DNA of 64,000 nt from Rana temporaria (taxonomy: Eukaryota > Chordata > Amphibia > Anura > Ranidae), in assembly GCF_905171775.1 (NCBI RefSeq), contig NC_053489.1, positions 149,815,142-149,879,141 on the forward strand, given 5' to 3'. The notes below the pieces were generated by a model. The model had not been told where the DNA came from. It was given only the letters and a program-made list of their open reading frames with translations, and did not search any database. The translations under genes and the position numbers were made by a program. Below are positions 42,108 to 53,820 of the stretch, piece after piece (position 1 is the stretch's first letter; each line of letters begins with the position of its first letter).

Positions 42108-43315
42108 GGGGCTCATTTACACTTGCAATTGCTGCAGATGCAGTGGCTTGGGGTGTACACATGTGGAAGCATTGATGCTTTGCTTTATGGCCAAGGCAGG
42201 AATTATACTCCCTTTTGCACTCAGCAGGCGGTACCAACCGCTGAGCACAACTTATTCAGGTGAATGGGTGCTGAAACTGTGCACACATTTGTGGTGCAGT
42301 TATCCAGAATTAGGGGGTTAAAATAGGCAGTAAGGATACAGTACCTCTTCAGATTAGTGTGACCTGAATGCGGATCACTCTTCAGGGAGCAAAGCAGTGT
42401 CAGGTCCGGGGTTAGATAGCAGTTAAAACAGTTCAGATGTACTGATTGAGCAGAGTATTTAGTAAATAAGAGCACTTACCATGAAAAGGATTGTAAGCAG
42501 GGCAGGCTGGCTGGTACTTGTGAGGGCACAGTTGGAGATGTAGTTGAAACAGCAAGGGACTGGAGCATAGCAGGAGCAAATTCAGACAGTCAAGCTGTAA
42601 TGGAAAGTCTGGTAACACAAAAGGGTCAAGCAAAAGAGTAGTCTAGACAAGTCAGGTCGCACACAGTGATCAGAGTTCAAATGGTATTGAATCAGCAGCG
42701 AGGAAAAAGCAGGGTCAGAACAAGTCTGGTCATTCACAGCATATTCAGGAAAGATATCAGTTGGGTAATGTGAGCGCACACAAAGGTAGACAAGGTCTGT
42801 CTCAGGTGAGTTTTGCTTAGTCGTAAAGGATAAGTTCACCTTTTCATGAAAAATAATAAATGCACATTTTTTTGCAGGTACAAAATATGCATTTATTTTT
42901 TTTTCTAGGGAGCCTGTAGAGCATTGCACCCACAATCAGCAGATCATGGGTGCAATGGAGGGCTCCTGCAGACTCTCAAGATAGCTGTCTGCCCATACCT
43001 CATACAGCAGGTAGTTACTTGAGAGCAGAAAAAAATCTATGAACTACGAAGGCGCTCACCAACATATTTGCGGTTCATTGAGAACTACAAGTCATAAGCC
43101 ACAATGGCTGATGGTAGTTGTAGTTCTTTAGTTTACAGGAAACTCTGAATTAATGACTAGACTGTGTAGGCGGAGCCCCGCATGGCCGCATTATTTTCAA
43201 AATGTGTCAGCAGGTGGAAGGAGAAGATACTCGCTGTCACAGAGCATGGGAGATCAGCACTCTATTAAAGGGACAGCCTGAATCCTGGTACTGTCAAGCT
43301 AGTGTAAACAAGCCC
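42108..43315. mobile_element. Probable composite MITE (ctcatttacacttgc ends) with a nested repeat
   Basis: GGGGCTCATTTACACTTGC on the left and CTAGTGTAAACAAGCCC on the right are inverted. A second repeat with ends near taaaggataagttcacc and tattaaagggac appears nested at about 42,827-43,272. The open frames here overlap and have no domain. Confidence 0.45.
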
Positions 43316-43318
43316 TAA

Positions 43319-43694
43319 TGCTGCATACACATTATAAGATTTTTCGTTGGAAAAACCTTGGATGGTTTTTCCAACGGAATCCCGTTCAAGCTTGACTTGC
43401 AGACACACGGTCACACAAAAGTTCTTGGAACTTTCGACTGTCAAGAACACGGTGACGTACAACACCATGACGAGCTGAGAAAATGAAGTTTAATATTTCT
43501 GAGCATGCATCAAATTGTTTCTGAGAATGCGTTGGAATTTTTTCTGTCTGAAGATTTGAGAACCAGCTCTCAATCTTTTCTTGGTGAAAATTCCGACACC
43601 AAAAGTCCGATGGAGCATACACATAGTCGGAATTTCCGTTCAAAAGCTCACATCGGACTTTTTCTGTCAGAATTTCCGATCGTATGTACGGGCA
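43319..43694. mobile_element. TAA-target MITE, 376 bp
   Basis: Ends TGCTGCATACACATT and ATCGTATGTACGGGCA, TAA at 43316-43318 and 43695-43697. The right part (gagaaccagctctcaatc, aattccgac, gctcacatcggac) recurs at 63,050-63,176. The 172-aa minus-strand frame at 43,386-43,904 is an artefact. Confidence 0.75.
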
Positions 43695-43749
43695 TAAGAG
43701 TTTCAAGACAGGCTTTTGTATCACTGCTTGCTTTGGCTGCAACAAATTA

Positions 43750-43785
43750 AAAAAAAAAAAAAATAATAATAATAATAATAATAAT
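43750..43785. repeat. A-run and AAT microsatellite
   Basis: A poly(A) run followed by about nine AAT units. Confidence 0.9.
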
Positions 43786-44423
43786 TCTTGCAGCCCTTCA
43801 TCTCCTGCCTGTAGTTGGCACACACATTGTGGTGGCTCCATAAAGAGTCTTATAATGAAAGGTGTGACCACAGAAACAGAATTGTGGAATGGGGGCAACA
43901 ACAAAAAAATAGCTGGAAGAGATAGACAGTCAACTAAGTGAATAAAGACACCATGAAAAATGTAAGTGTAGCTATATTAAAATATATTATACATGGTTTT
44001 GATAACAATATAATGCACATGGTTCACAGTCATACATTCTATTTAATCATTTATGGTCCTAATTCTCTAAATTTGGATACTATTATAACTGTGTTGTCTC
44101 CCTTCACATGCTAAAGTACTGTGCTATATGTTGGCACAAAGAAAATCCTATATAATTTAATTAACAGAGTCACAGCATGGTCCTCCGCATGCAGACAAAC
44201 AAAGGAAAACTTAAACAGCTCACAAACCCCTATAACATAATTAAATGGCGAGTTTGAAACGGATTTTAACTGACTGCTAACACTTTTCCGATGTGTGGAC
44301 CTACGGTGGTCGGTGTGTCTTGCTATGCTACATCAATACACTCTAACCATATGCCAGCTTGAGTTGTTACTTAGCTCTTAGGGGATATATTTCTTGATAG
44401 ACAAGGTTCAGTTATAACTCACA
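43786..44423. other. No gene recognised
   Basis: AT-rich sequence without domains or repeat ends. Confidence 0.5.
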
Positions 44424-44607
44424 ATGGGGGAGATTTTCAAAAACTGGAGAGTGCAAAATCTGGTGAAGCTCTGCATAGAAACCAATCAGCTTCCAGGTTT
44501 TATTTCCAAATCTTAATTATACAAGCTGAAGTTAGAAGCCGATTGGCTACCATGCACAGCTGCAACCAAATGTTGCACTCTTCAGTTTTAGTAAATCTGC
44601 CCCAATG
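44424..44607. mobile_element. Short MITE (ggggcagatttac ends), 184 bp
   Basis: ATGGGGGAGATTTTCAAAAA on the left is the inverse of TTAGTAAATCTGCCCCAAT on the right. Internal words gagagtgcaa/ttgcactctt and accaatcagcttc/gaagccgattgg are also inverted. Confidence 0.75.
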
Positions 44608-45304
44608 TCTTTTCATTTATTTTGAATATTTTGTTGAATAGGATAGTTAATTTATCAGAAATAAATCCAAATCCACAAAAGCTCGCCTGTGTTTCAGGAT
44701 AACCACAGCCATTTATGATATTCCACAGACCGTTGGTAGTGACTGACAGGTATGTGGATTTACATGGACAAATATGAATCTTCATCTTTGCTGTCCAGAA
44801 TAATAAAAAATCATAGACGTTATGTAATCAGATATTTTGACTATATTTTATTTATTTTACCTATGATTCAACAACTGCACCGTTTTGTAATTTTAGTATT
44901 ATGTAAGCTAGGCTAAAAGTAATCAAAATTTCACAGCTTGCCCATGCATTTTTCTTAAGGCTGCTTTTTTTTTACAGTATGACTGGAAGATAATAGCAAC
45001 TGCAATAAAGGGTTAGGCTGACGCTTTTAGCCATTTTGTTCTGTTTGAGTGCTAAGAACCCACAGCGTTTATTGTTCAGTTGGGTTTCATTTAGAAATAT
45101 CATGCAGTAAAGTTAATGTTTTCATGCATAAAAATGAATTTCTTATACTTGTACTGAAATAAACATGTAGGCTGCTTCTAAAAATGCTAGATGCCTGTCT
45201 GCCTTGCCAATTTAGATGCAGATCTGCATATACACTCACTAATATACCAAAAGTATTGTGCCTTTACAGGGTACACGCACATACACCTTAGTGGCATCCC
45301 AGTC
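44608..45304. other. No gene recognised
   Basis: AT-rich DNA. The minus-strand frame at 44,588-44,785 matches no family that I know. Confidence 0.45.
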
Positions 45305-45307
45305 TTA

Positions 45308-45741
45308 AGTCTTATACACACAATCGGACTTCCATCATATTTTTCCTTGGATTTTGGTCCGAAGGGCATTGACCGTGAACTTGTTCTGCATACGCACAGC
45401 AGAACATTTTCAGCCAACATTCACCAAACCTTGTGTTTTTTCAGTTTTTTACCGCCACCCTTTGGGCAACTTCTGCTATTGTTGTCTGATGTTTAGCATT
45501 GGTTCGAGCATGCGTGTTTGTACTTTGGATTTTAGTCCGATGGATTTGTGTACACATGGTTGGATGATCCGACGTAACACATTTGATGTCGGAAAATTTG
45601 AGAGCATGCACAGCCAACATTTGTTGTCAGAAATTCTGACAACAAATGTCCAAATGAGCATACAGATGGTAGGATTGTATTCCGATGAAACACGTCCGTT
45701 GGAAAATTGTTGTCGGAAAATCTGATAGTGTGTATGGGCCT
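45308..45741. mobile_element. TTA-target palindromic MITE, 434 bp
   Basis: TTA at 45305-45307 and 45742-45744. Ends are AGTCTTATACACACAATCGG and GATAGTGTGTATGGGCCT. It is the same family as 20,735-21,187 in the opposite sense (ttagtccgatggatttgtg, gagcatgcacagccaac). Open frames inside are palindrome artefacts. Confidence 0.78.
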
Positions 45742-45745
45742 TTAG

Positions 45746-46070
45746 TCTGTAGGGTTTAATATTGAGTTAGCCCACCCTTTGTAACTATAACAGCTTCAAC
45801 TCTTCTTGAAAGTTCAGGAGGTTTAGGAGTGGAGTGTGTCTATGGCAATGTTTGACCATTCTTCCAGAGGCACATTTGTGAGGTCAGGCACTAATTTAGG
45901 ACGAGAAGGTCTGGCTCTCAGTCTCCACTCCAGTAAAGGGAACCCTTAAGGCCTCAGCATACCAAGACATTTTGGACAATTCCCAACTTTGTGTGAACAG
46001 TTTGGGGATGGCCCCTTCATGTTTCAACATGATTGTGCAAAAGGAAAAAATTCCCTGGTCATGCCCCTGG
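45746..46070. repeat. Degenerate interspersed repeat, probably DNA-transposon derived
   Basis: The segment gtagggtttaatattgag, gaccattcttccagaggc, ttgtgaggtcaggcac, gtgtgaacagtttgggg looks like a common vertebrate interspersed repeat. It has no open frame and its ends are unclear. The class is uncertain. Confidence 0.4.
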
Positions 46071-46800
46071 TAAATCTATAAAACATGTAGGCTGTCATTG
46101 CTGAAACCTTTATCATAGAAATTCGAGTTGCCTGGCTGTCTTCTTTATTCAGAGGGTTCAATCTTTGGCGCCATTTCCCTAGAACAAGTATAGAAATCAG
46201 AAATGCTAATTTTTATTCTTTTAACAGGGTATATACATGCTAATTTTTGTTGACTGCAGTTCCTGAAAGCTTGTTCCCAGTCAGTCATTCAGGAAGCACT
46301 GAGGCCAAGAGCAACTCGCATTTTCAGAAAGAAGACAGTAAGAACATCCCATATATTAATGATAGCAAAGGTTTCCTTTAAACAACAAAACATTTTTAAG
46401 CCAACCCCGTGGCAACACAATAGGCTGCATGCATGAAATAAAAAATAAGATTGTCAAATTGCTTCACTGTAGGTTCATTCTAATATTCTAATGTTATATT
46501 GATTATAATATAACAGTATATACTGCAATGTTAAAGAGGCACTGTCACTTAGCCAAGTATCTACACAAAGTCTTCCCCTTCCTTCCTCTTCCCCCTCTTC
46601 TCTGACAATTAGACTTAACAAGCTATGCTCCCATGCCACCACCCCAAAACCACTTGGGCCCTTGCTAATGAAGGAAAGCCTCTGGGTATAAGGGAGCATG
46701 TGACTCCCCCCCTCAGGCGACACTGGAGCTAAGGTAGGCTGGGATGTTACAGCAAGGATGCAGCAGGGAGGCATGGTTCAGTATATATACATGTTTGGGG
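46071..46800. other. No gene recognised
   Basis: Unique-looking flank of the inverted dimer. The frame at 46,475-46,774 has no domain. Confidence 0.45.
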
Positions 46801-47301
46801 AAGGGCAGAGAGCTTCAAACAGAGTGTGAACTCTGAGTAAAAAGTTCTATGTTGACATAGGTATCACAATAATGGTGAAGGTGGACAACAGCAGTAAATA
46901 GTGTCTTCATCAATGTGTGCTCCTCATCACCAGGGGGTTGTGTTTCACCACGTGGGGGGATACTATCCCCTTATGGGGATGCACTCACCAGACCCAGAAT
47001 AAAAACCAGCATTGGATACACATCCGCCTCTGCCACCAGCCTTGCACTCTCCACCACTCCTGCTTAAGTGTGTCTTGCTTGTGTACATATAAAGGAATAA
47101 ACTTTGGATAGTGTATTACCGTTTTAAAAGTTTATTGTAAAACCCACAGGTCCCCTTATAAAATATGTGTACCACAATGCAGTGAAACATAAGCATGAAA
47201 ATGTACTGTGCCTGTTGATGTGATAAACAGTTTCTGGCGCTCCGGCGCGTTCCTCTGTTCCTGATCTACCAGGCTAACAGTCTATGGGTCGTCCGATGTT
47301 G

Positions 47302-47352
47302 GCCACACCCTGATGCGTTTCGTCATTGGCTGACTTTGTCTGAGGGTGTGGC
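47302..47352 (-). ncRNA. Hammerhead-like motif, left arm of the Penelope-like dimer
   Basis: Minus strand: CCACACCCT, then CAGACAA, AGTCA-gccaa-TGAC (stem II), GAAAC, GCATC and AGGGTG. It is the inverted counterpart of 49,931-49,982 with two substitutions in the core region, so it is probably inactive. Confidence 0.5.
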
Positions 47353-48544
47353 TGCAACATTCGGCAACCTGTTAAATATCCGAGAACGTCCCCTAATACC
47401 GCTCATTAGATCGCCGTCATGGCGTCTGACCCGCGCGTGCGTATTAGCCATCGCGAGGTCAGCGCCAGGCGAAGGGCGGAAGGAGGGCATGTACTCCCAA
47501 TCCGTGTCCAATCTGGAATGGGAGCGTTCAATGTAGCGTAGTGACGCTGGCCTCACCTTGACGTGCTGACGTCAGTGAAACCAGTGCCAGCGAGTGGGCG
47601 GAAGTGAGCTCCTGGCTCGTTATCCCGCGCAGCCGTACATTGTGGATTGAAGCCGTTGCCCACACTGGATCCGGACAACAAAACACACAATGATGTGACA
47701 GAAGAGATGCGCACGCATCTCGACATCGAGAAGTGCAGGCGCGCCCATCCTTGTCACATAAGTCAATAGGCTTGCAGTGTCTAAATCGCTCAGTGCAAAA
47801 GTGTACATAAATGCTTGCTGATACACAGTATATGGCATATCGAGCGATCCACATAAAAATGAATGAAGACACACTGTAACTATGTCATTGGATTAGTCTA
47901 CCCACAAAAAGTGGATAGTAAATAAATACATACTTGATAAAACCTACAAATATATATATAAAACCAAGACATAGATAAAACAAGCCACACTCAAAAAAAA
48001 AATATATAGAACCCACATATAAAATATGGGTAAAATATATAAAAAAATATAAAATCTATGATAAATAGATAAAATAAGGATAATTATATCTATAAAATCA
48101 GTACAGTGAAAAAGCATAAATATCAATATAATAAAAGGGAACTCCTTAAAGTACATAAATAAATATTAGTAAATATTAAAATACACAGCAACACTGCATC
48201 TAGGACCCTCCCAATCTAAGGGGAACCTAGTCCATATAAATATGTGTAGTAAATAAGCAGTGCTATATTAAATCCAGGGAGACATGGGTGACAAATTTAA
48301 GAGCTAACGATGCTCAATTCCATAGTGTAAGGACTAAAAAGGACCGATTGTTCTTTGGATATTATCTTATGTGTCGCTTATAAAGCAATTGATGTCCAGT
48401 TCAATGTTCATGCCTTTTGGGGCAAGCGATTCAGTCAAGTAGATCCATTTTTGGTCCTCCCGATATAGAGTAGGCCACAGGGGCATTTCAGTGCGTACAC
48501 AACATGATCAGTGTTGCACGTAATAAATTGGTCTATGTCAAATT

Positions 48545-48916
48545 CTGTTTGACATAGACCAATTTATTACGTGCAACACTGATCATGTTGTGTACGCACT
48601 GAAATGCCCCTGTGGCCTACTCTATATCGGGAGGACCAAGAGAAAAATGAGAATACGGGTGATGGAACACATTAACAACATCAAGATAGGATACAAAGAC
48701 CACAATGTGTCCCTCCATTTTAAATTGAAGCACAACCAGGATCCAGCCGGACTACAATTTTGGGGAGTCCAACATGTAATGCAAAACTGGAGAGGAAGCC
48801 ATAGAGTTCGAGAGTTATCAAAATGTGAAACAAAATGGATCTACTTGACTGAATCGCTTGCCCCAAAAGGCATGAACATTGAACTGGACATCAATTGCTT
48901 TATAAGTGACACATAA
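48545..48916 (+). pseudogene. GIY-YIG endonuclease domain of a Penelope-like element (5'-truncated)
   Basis: The frame opens at the palindrome centre and runs without a stop to 48,916. It shows VVYALKCPCGLLYIGRTKR, the GIY-YIG core with the conserved Tyr pair and Gly, then a basic MRIRVMEH segment. A downstream Glu within IYLTESLAPKGMNIE is a candidate metal ligand. In Penelope-like elements this domain follows the reverse transcriptase and nicks target DNA. The reverse transcriptase and start codon are absent, so only the C-terminal part survives. It is 5'-truncated, as expected of incomplete reverse transcription. Confidence 0.8.
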
Positions 48917-49930
48917 GATAATATCCAAAGAACAATCGGTCCTTTTTAGTCCTTACACTATGGAATTGAGCATCGTTAGCTCTTAAATTTGTCACCCATG
49001 TCTCCCTGGATTTAATATAGCACTGCTTATTTACTACACATATTTATATGGACTAGGTTCCCCTTAGATTGGGAGGGTCCTAGATGCAGTGTTGCTGTGT
49101 ATTTTAATATTTACTAATATTTATTTATGTACTTTAAGGAGTTCCCTTTTATTATATTGATATTTATGCTTTTTCACTGTACTGATTTTATAGATATAAT
49201 TATCCTTATTTTATCTATTTATCATAGATTTTATATTTTTTTATATATTTTACCCATATTTTATATGTGGGTTCTATATATATTTTTTTTTGAGTGTGGC
49301 TTGTTTTATCTATGTCTTGGTTTTATATATATATTTGTAGGTTTAATCAAGTATGTATTTATTTACTATCCACTTTTTGTGGGTAGACTAATCCAATGAC
49401 ATAGTTACAGTGTGTCTTCATTCATTTTTATGTGGATCGCTCGATATGCCATATACTGTGTATCAGCAAGCATTTATGTACACTTTTGCACTGAGCGATT
49501 TAGACACTGCAAGCCTATTGACTTATGTGACAAGGATGGGCGCGCCTGCAGTTCTCGATGTCGAGATGCGCGCGCATCTCTTCTGTCACATCATTGTGTG
49601 TTTTGTTGTCCGGATCCAGTGTGGGCAACGGCTTCAATCCACAATGTACGGCTGCGCGGGATAACGAGCCAGGAGCTTACTTCCGCCCACTCGCTGGCAC
49701 TGGTTTCACTGACGTCAGCACGTCAAGGTGAGACCAGCGTCACTACGCTACATTGAACGCTCCCATTCCAGATTGGACATGGATTGGGAGTACACGCCCT
49801 CCTTCCGCCCTTCGCCTGGCGCTGACCTCGCGATGGCTAATACGCACGCGCGGGTCAGACACCATGACGGCGATCTAATGGGCGTTATTAGGGGACGTTC
49901 TCGGATATTTAACAGGTCGCCGAATGTTGC

Positions 49931-49982
49931 AGCCACACCCTCAGACGAAGTCAGCCAATGACGAAACGCGTCAGGGTGTGGC
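49931..49982 (+). ncRNA. Hammerhead-like motif, right arm of the Penelope-like dimer
   Basis: Plus strand: CCACACCCT pairs with AGGGTGTGG as helix I. Inside lie CAGACGA, stem II AGTCA-gccaa-TGAC, GAAAC, GCG and GTC. This is the hammerhead order with a minimal helix III, as known in retroelement ribozymes. The core reads CAGANGA instead of CUGANGA, one departure from consensus. Hammerheads in Penelope-like elements are established; activity here is unknown. Confidence 0.6.
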
Positions 49983-50698
49983 CAACATCGGACGACCCAT
50001 AGACTGTTAGCCTGGTGGATCAGGAACAGAGGAATGCGCCGGAGCGCCAGAAACTGTTTATCACATCAACAGGCACAGTACATTTTCATGCTTATGTTTC
50101 ACTGCATTGTGGTACACATATTTTATAAGGGGACCTGTGGGTTTTACAATAAACTTTTAAAACGGTAATACACTATCCAAAGTTTATTCCTTTATATGTA
50201 CACAAGCAAGACACACTTAAGTAGGAGTGGTGGAGAGTGCAAGGCTGGTGGCAGAGGCGGATGTGTATCCAATGCTGGTTTTTATTCTGGGTCTGGTGAG
50301 TGCATCCCCATAAGGGGATAGTATCCCCCCACGTGGTGAAACACAACCCCCTGGTGATGAGGAGCACACATTGATGAAGATACTATTTACTGCTGTTGTC
50401 CACCTGCACCATTATTGTGATACCTATGTCAACATAGAACTTTTTACTCAGAGTTCACACTCTGTTTGTAGCGCTGCTACAGTACACATTGAACTGCTTT
50501 GACTGCATAGTCATCTATACATTTCCTTTGTTTACTGTCATTTGCAATATTTCCTTTATTTAAGCGGCTGCTTATTGTGTATCTAGGTGTCTCTTTACCT
50601 GTACATCATTAACCTTAACTGCCTACTCCTGTGCGCTGAGCAGTGCTACACCATTGGGAAGGGCGGAGTTAAGCACTTTTTTACAAGGGCAGAGAGCT

Positions 50699-50754
50699 GT
50701 CTGCATAAACTACTACTATAACTACTACTATATCCAAATTGGAAAAAGTGACAG

Positions 50755-50785
<31 letters not shown>

Positions 50786-50984
50786 GAAAAAATATAAATT
50801 AAAAGAAGATTCTTCTTGGAAGGCACATACTTTATTTAAAAACAATCTATTGTTTTGTACAGCCCTCTCTGTTTTAGAGTTTATTTCCTATACATGTGCT
50901 AAAACCAAATGGTATTCTTTATTCTACTATTTACAGTTCCCCGATTAATTGATTCTTGATTGATTGATTGATTGATTCTAACTG
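50699..50984. repeat. TA/GA microsatellite and GATT repeats
   Basis: (TA)n followed by (GA)n at about 50,753-50,785 and (GATT)n at 50,955-50,977. Otherwise AT-rich with nothing recognised. Confidence 0.7.
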
Positions 50985-51302
50985 TGGGGGAAGGGGGGCT
51001 ACCACTGACATAACAGAGATCACTACTCCCGATGACAGGGAGCAGTAGATCTCTGTCATGTCACTAGGAAGAACAGGGAAATGCCCTGTTTACATAGGCA
51101 TCTCCCTGTTCTGCAGCCCCGTGACACGATCGCGGGACACCGGCGTACATTGAGTCCGCGGGTCCGGTGGGCACGGTCACGAAGCACGCAGTGGCATGCA
51201 CGTGCCCACTATGCCACGATTTAAAGGGGAAGTACCTGTACGCCCATTTGCGCAGCCATGCCATTGTGCCGACATATATCGTTGTGCGCTGGTCTGCAAG
51301 CA
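50985..51302. mobile_element. TTAA-type MITE, right-end fragment
   Basis: Starts with ctgtgggggaagggggg and ends gtctgcaagcagTTAA (51303-51306). It shares the GC-rich right half of the 26,977 copy, including the hairpin with ctcccgatgacagggagcag and the cgcccatttgcgcagcc segment. Confidence 0.7.
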
Positions 51303-51306
51303 GTTA

Positions 51307-52394
51307 AATATAAATGAGGATGGGCATTGAATTGATTCCAAGTTTAAAAAAAGGGTGGAACTCTGCTTTAATAAAGTAAAAATATATATATATATTTTGG
51401 ATTTTCCCCCAATAACTCCCTAATAACTCAATGACAGAAAAACTATAATTATATTTTCCTAATTGCAGGAGATGTAATACAGTAGATGTTGCCTTTAAAT
51501 CCCTAACCATCACCTGGTTGAAGAAGTTCAGTTTACTGAACACAATCCAATATAAGGAATGATGTATTTGCATGCTGATAAAAAGAATGAACATTACAAG
51601 CTACCAAGGACTGGGAGTCCCATAATGTGTATAAATGCATTTGGCCATTGTGATCATGGTATATGTGGTCATGGTCCTCTGCTATGACCTCTAACATTTT
51701 TTTTTATGTGACAGTGGTATACCATATGTAGTGGTATTTATACTTTATATATTCAACTATTGTATAATTTTCAAGGTTTTTTCACTCCAATAGTCTGGCA
51801 AATAAGAAAAAAATTGTGTTTACTGTTAATCCTTGGAGGACGCTCATTATAGCATGTTAAATTTAAACTGATTTTATGGCATTTGCTTGTCATCCATTCA
51901 TTTTGATTTTATTGTTTAATAAGGCAAGTCTAATAGCAGGTGTTCTAATAAAAACATTTAATTATTCTGTGAAAGTAGGGGAATGGCATTATTTTTATAG
52001 ATTAAAGTGGTTTGTTACATTTACAAACAAATTCCATTAAAAGCGTAACTCCACTTTTGTTGAGGAAAAAACATTCCCCTCTGGGTGATCGATGTACATT
52101 GCAAGGATTATTACAACCTTTGTTGCAGATTCCTACCTTTTGTTATTCTAAAGTAATCACTGTGTGTTTGTCTGTGCCTCTGAACTAAGTGGGTCTAATG
52201 GGAGTGATTTCCTAATTAACTGTCAGATGTGAGGCTACATGGCACTAATGAGGAAATCTGCTAGGTCTTCATTCCTTTAGAAGTGTTCCTATTGAAAGTA
52301 TCTCTCCAAAAATGAAATTTTTGTTGCAGGGAATGCCTGAAATCTGACTTGTATCTTAGGCCCTGTACTCTCTACCCCCTTTTTCCTCTTTGAA
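51307..52394. other. No gene recognised
   Basis: AT-rich. A possible old MITE lies at about 52,010-52,345 without clear ends. Confidence 0.45.
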
Positions 52395-52745
52395 AAGCTT
52401 GATTTGTTGGAGGGTAGTATGGGGGGAGTGGGATGAGAGGCCTCCTCCTCCTCCCCCTCTTTATAGAAATAATAAAATGTATATGGGAAGGTTATGTAAT
52501 CACTATCCCTCTTTTATATCTATATATATTTATTTTTTCTCTAGGTGTAATGCACGTTTTCTTGGGAGGTAGAACAGGGGAAGTAAGATGAGATTCCCCC
52601 CTCCCCCTCTTTATAAAAACAAATAAAATGTTTTTTGTAATGCATGATATGTTGGAGGGTAGCAGAGGGGAGTGGGAGGAGACTGCCCCTCTTAATAAAA
52701 ATCTATAAAAATAAATAAAATGTATATGGGAAGGTTATGTTTTTT
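52395..52745. repeat. Three degenerate tandem units around gttggagggtag
   Basis: Each unit (about 100-140 bp) holds a gttggagggtag-like start, a cctccccctctttata block and aataaaatgtatatggg. The units begin near 52,405, 52,560 and 52,650. Confidence 0.6.
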
Positions 52746-53102
52746 TTCTCGACTGGGGGGGGGGGGGTGAGATGGCAGGGGCGCTCTGACTCCTGCCCCC
52801 TTTATGAGGTTTTCGGTACTGTTGTCTCTGCTCTATGTTTTTTTTTTCATCTGGAGAAACTAAAAAGGAGCACATGTTAGAGATGGTCTCATTCTTGTGA
52901 GTTTTGTGTTTTATGTTTTTTTTCTGTTTTTATGAATGAAATGTACAGGTGTTCTTGGAAAAGTATGTAAGGTTTTTGTATTTGTATACATTTTGTATAA
53001 AAATAAATATTTAACAGGGGAGTACATTGTGTTCGACATTTCTTAGTGATTAGGAACAGCGATCTCTCTGTACTCCCAGTAAGTCCAATCCCCCCATAGG
53101 TA

Positions 53103-53285
53103 GAAACAGCTCCCTAGGACACACTTAACCCTTTGATCGCCTCTTTAGTGTTAACCCCTTTCCTGCCAGTGTCATTTATACAGTGATCTGTGGATTTTTT
53201 TTCAGCTCTGATCACTATAATAATGTCACCGGTCCAAAAAAAAGTTTTAAAAGTGTCCGATCTGTCCGTTGCAATGTTTTAATCT
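53103..53285. mobile_element. TTAA-type MITE fragment (reverse orientation)
   Basis: Contains ccctttgatcgcc, gtgttaacccc, cctgccagtgtcatttata and gtgtccgatctgtcc, which match the outer element at 39,040-39,150. Both ends are lost; the fragment runs into the inverted-repeat element that follows. Confidence 0.55.
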
Positions 53286-53820
53286 CAAAATTATTTAGAG
53301 GAGAGCCCAGGACTGTCCCAATCATGCTCCTGTCAAAAAAGGAAAATGGAATATCTTGGTACCCAAGAATTACCAATGTTTTTTTTTTTTTTTATAAATA
53401 CAGCAATTACAGCAGTGCATTTGTGCTTCTTAATTCAAAGTGATGATAAGTTGTCCCCAACATGATGTAGTAGATCTCGATGTATAATCCTCTACATGTT
53501 TGTAGTAAAGACCCCTTCTTCAAGATGCATTAATTATTATCATCCAGGATAGCCAGCAATCCGTGATAACAACAAGGCAGGGTCACCCAAAGGTTTTCCC
53601 CCACGGCGGACATGGGGGACACTCACAAGCGCATGTATCAAAGATCTCTCCATTCCCCCAGGTAGCAGTTGCCAGTTTAATGAATTCATGATTTTGTATA
53701 AATAAAATGTTATATTTTCTATAAAAAACATTTTTGATTCCTGGGTACCGAGAGTACATTTTCCTTTTTTTGCTAGGGCTATAATTGGGGCAGACCCGGG
53801 CTTTCCTCTTTAAATATCAC
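53286..53820. repeat. Inverted-repeat element with about 100-bp arms
   Basis: The left arm 53,286-53,395 (gaggagagcccagga, ggtacccaagaatta, aatgtttttt) is the imperfect complement of 53,722-53,820. The spacer (53,396-53,721) has no recognised content. No target duplication was found. Confidence 0.6.

Larger units (their letters stand above)
46815..50684. mobile_element. Inverted dimer of a Penelope-like retroelement, 3.87 kb
   Basis: The left arm 46,815-48,542 and the right arm 48,548-50,684 are inverted copies around a 5-bp spacer (ttctg). The 14-bp duplication aagggcagagagct stands at 46801-46814 and 50685-50698, so the dimer was inserted as one unit. The right arm encodes a GIY-YIG domain of the Penelope-like type. 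The left arm has lost about 195 bp of that domain (equivalent to about 48,640-48,833) and about 220 bp of the distal end. No reverse transcriptase remains. Each arm has a hammerhead-like motif. Paired frames of 114 and 84 aa in the arms are mirrored because the arms are copies. Confidence 0.88.

Noticed and set aside
43386..43904. 172-aa minus-strand open frame
   Set aside because: It spans the TAA-target MITE and the AAT microsatellite and has no recognisable domain. Frames in palindromic DNA stay open on both strands by symmetry.
47528..49756. Twin 114-aa frames in the two arms of the Penelope-like dimer, suggesting a conserved gene
   Set aside because: The arms are inverted copies of each other, so similarity of the frames is not evidence of selection. 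They lie downstream of the GIY-YIG stop and have no domain.
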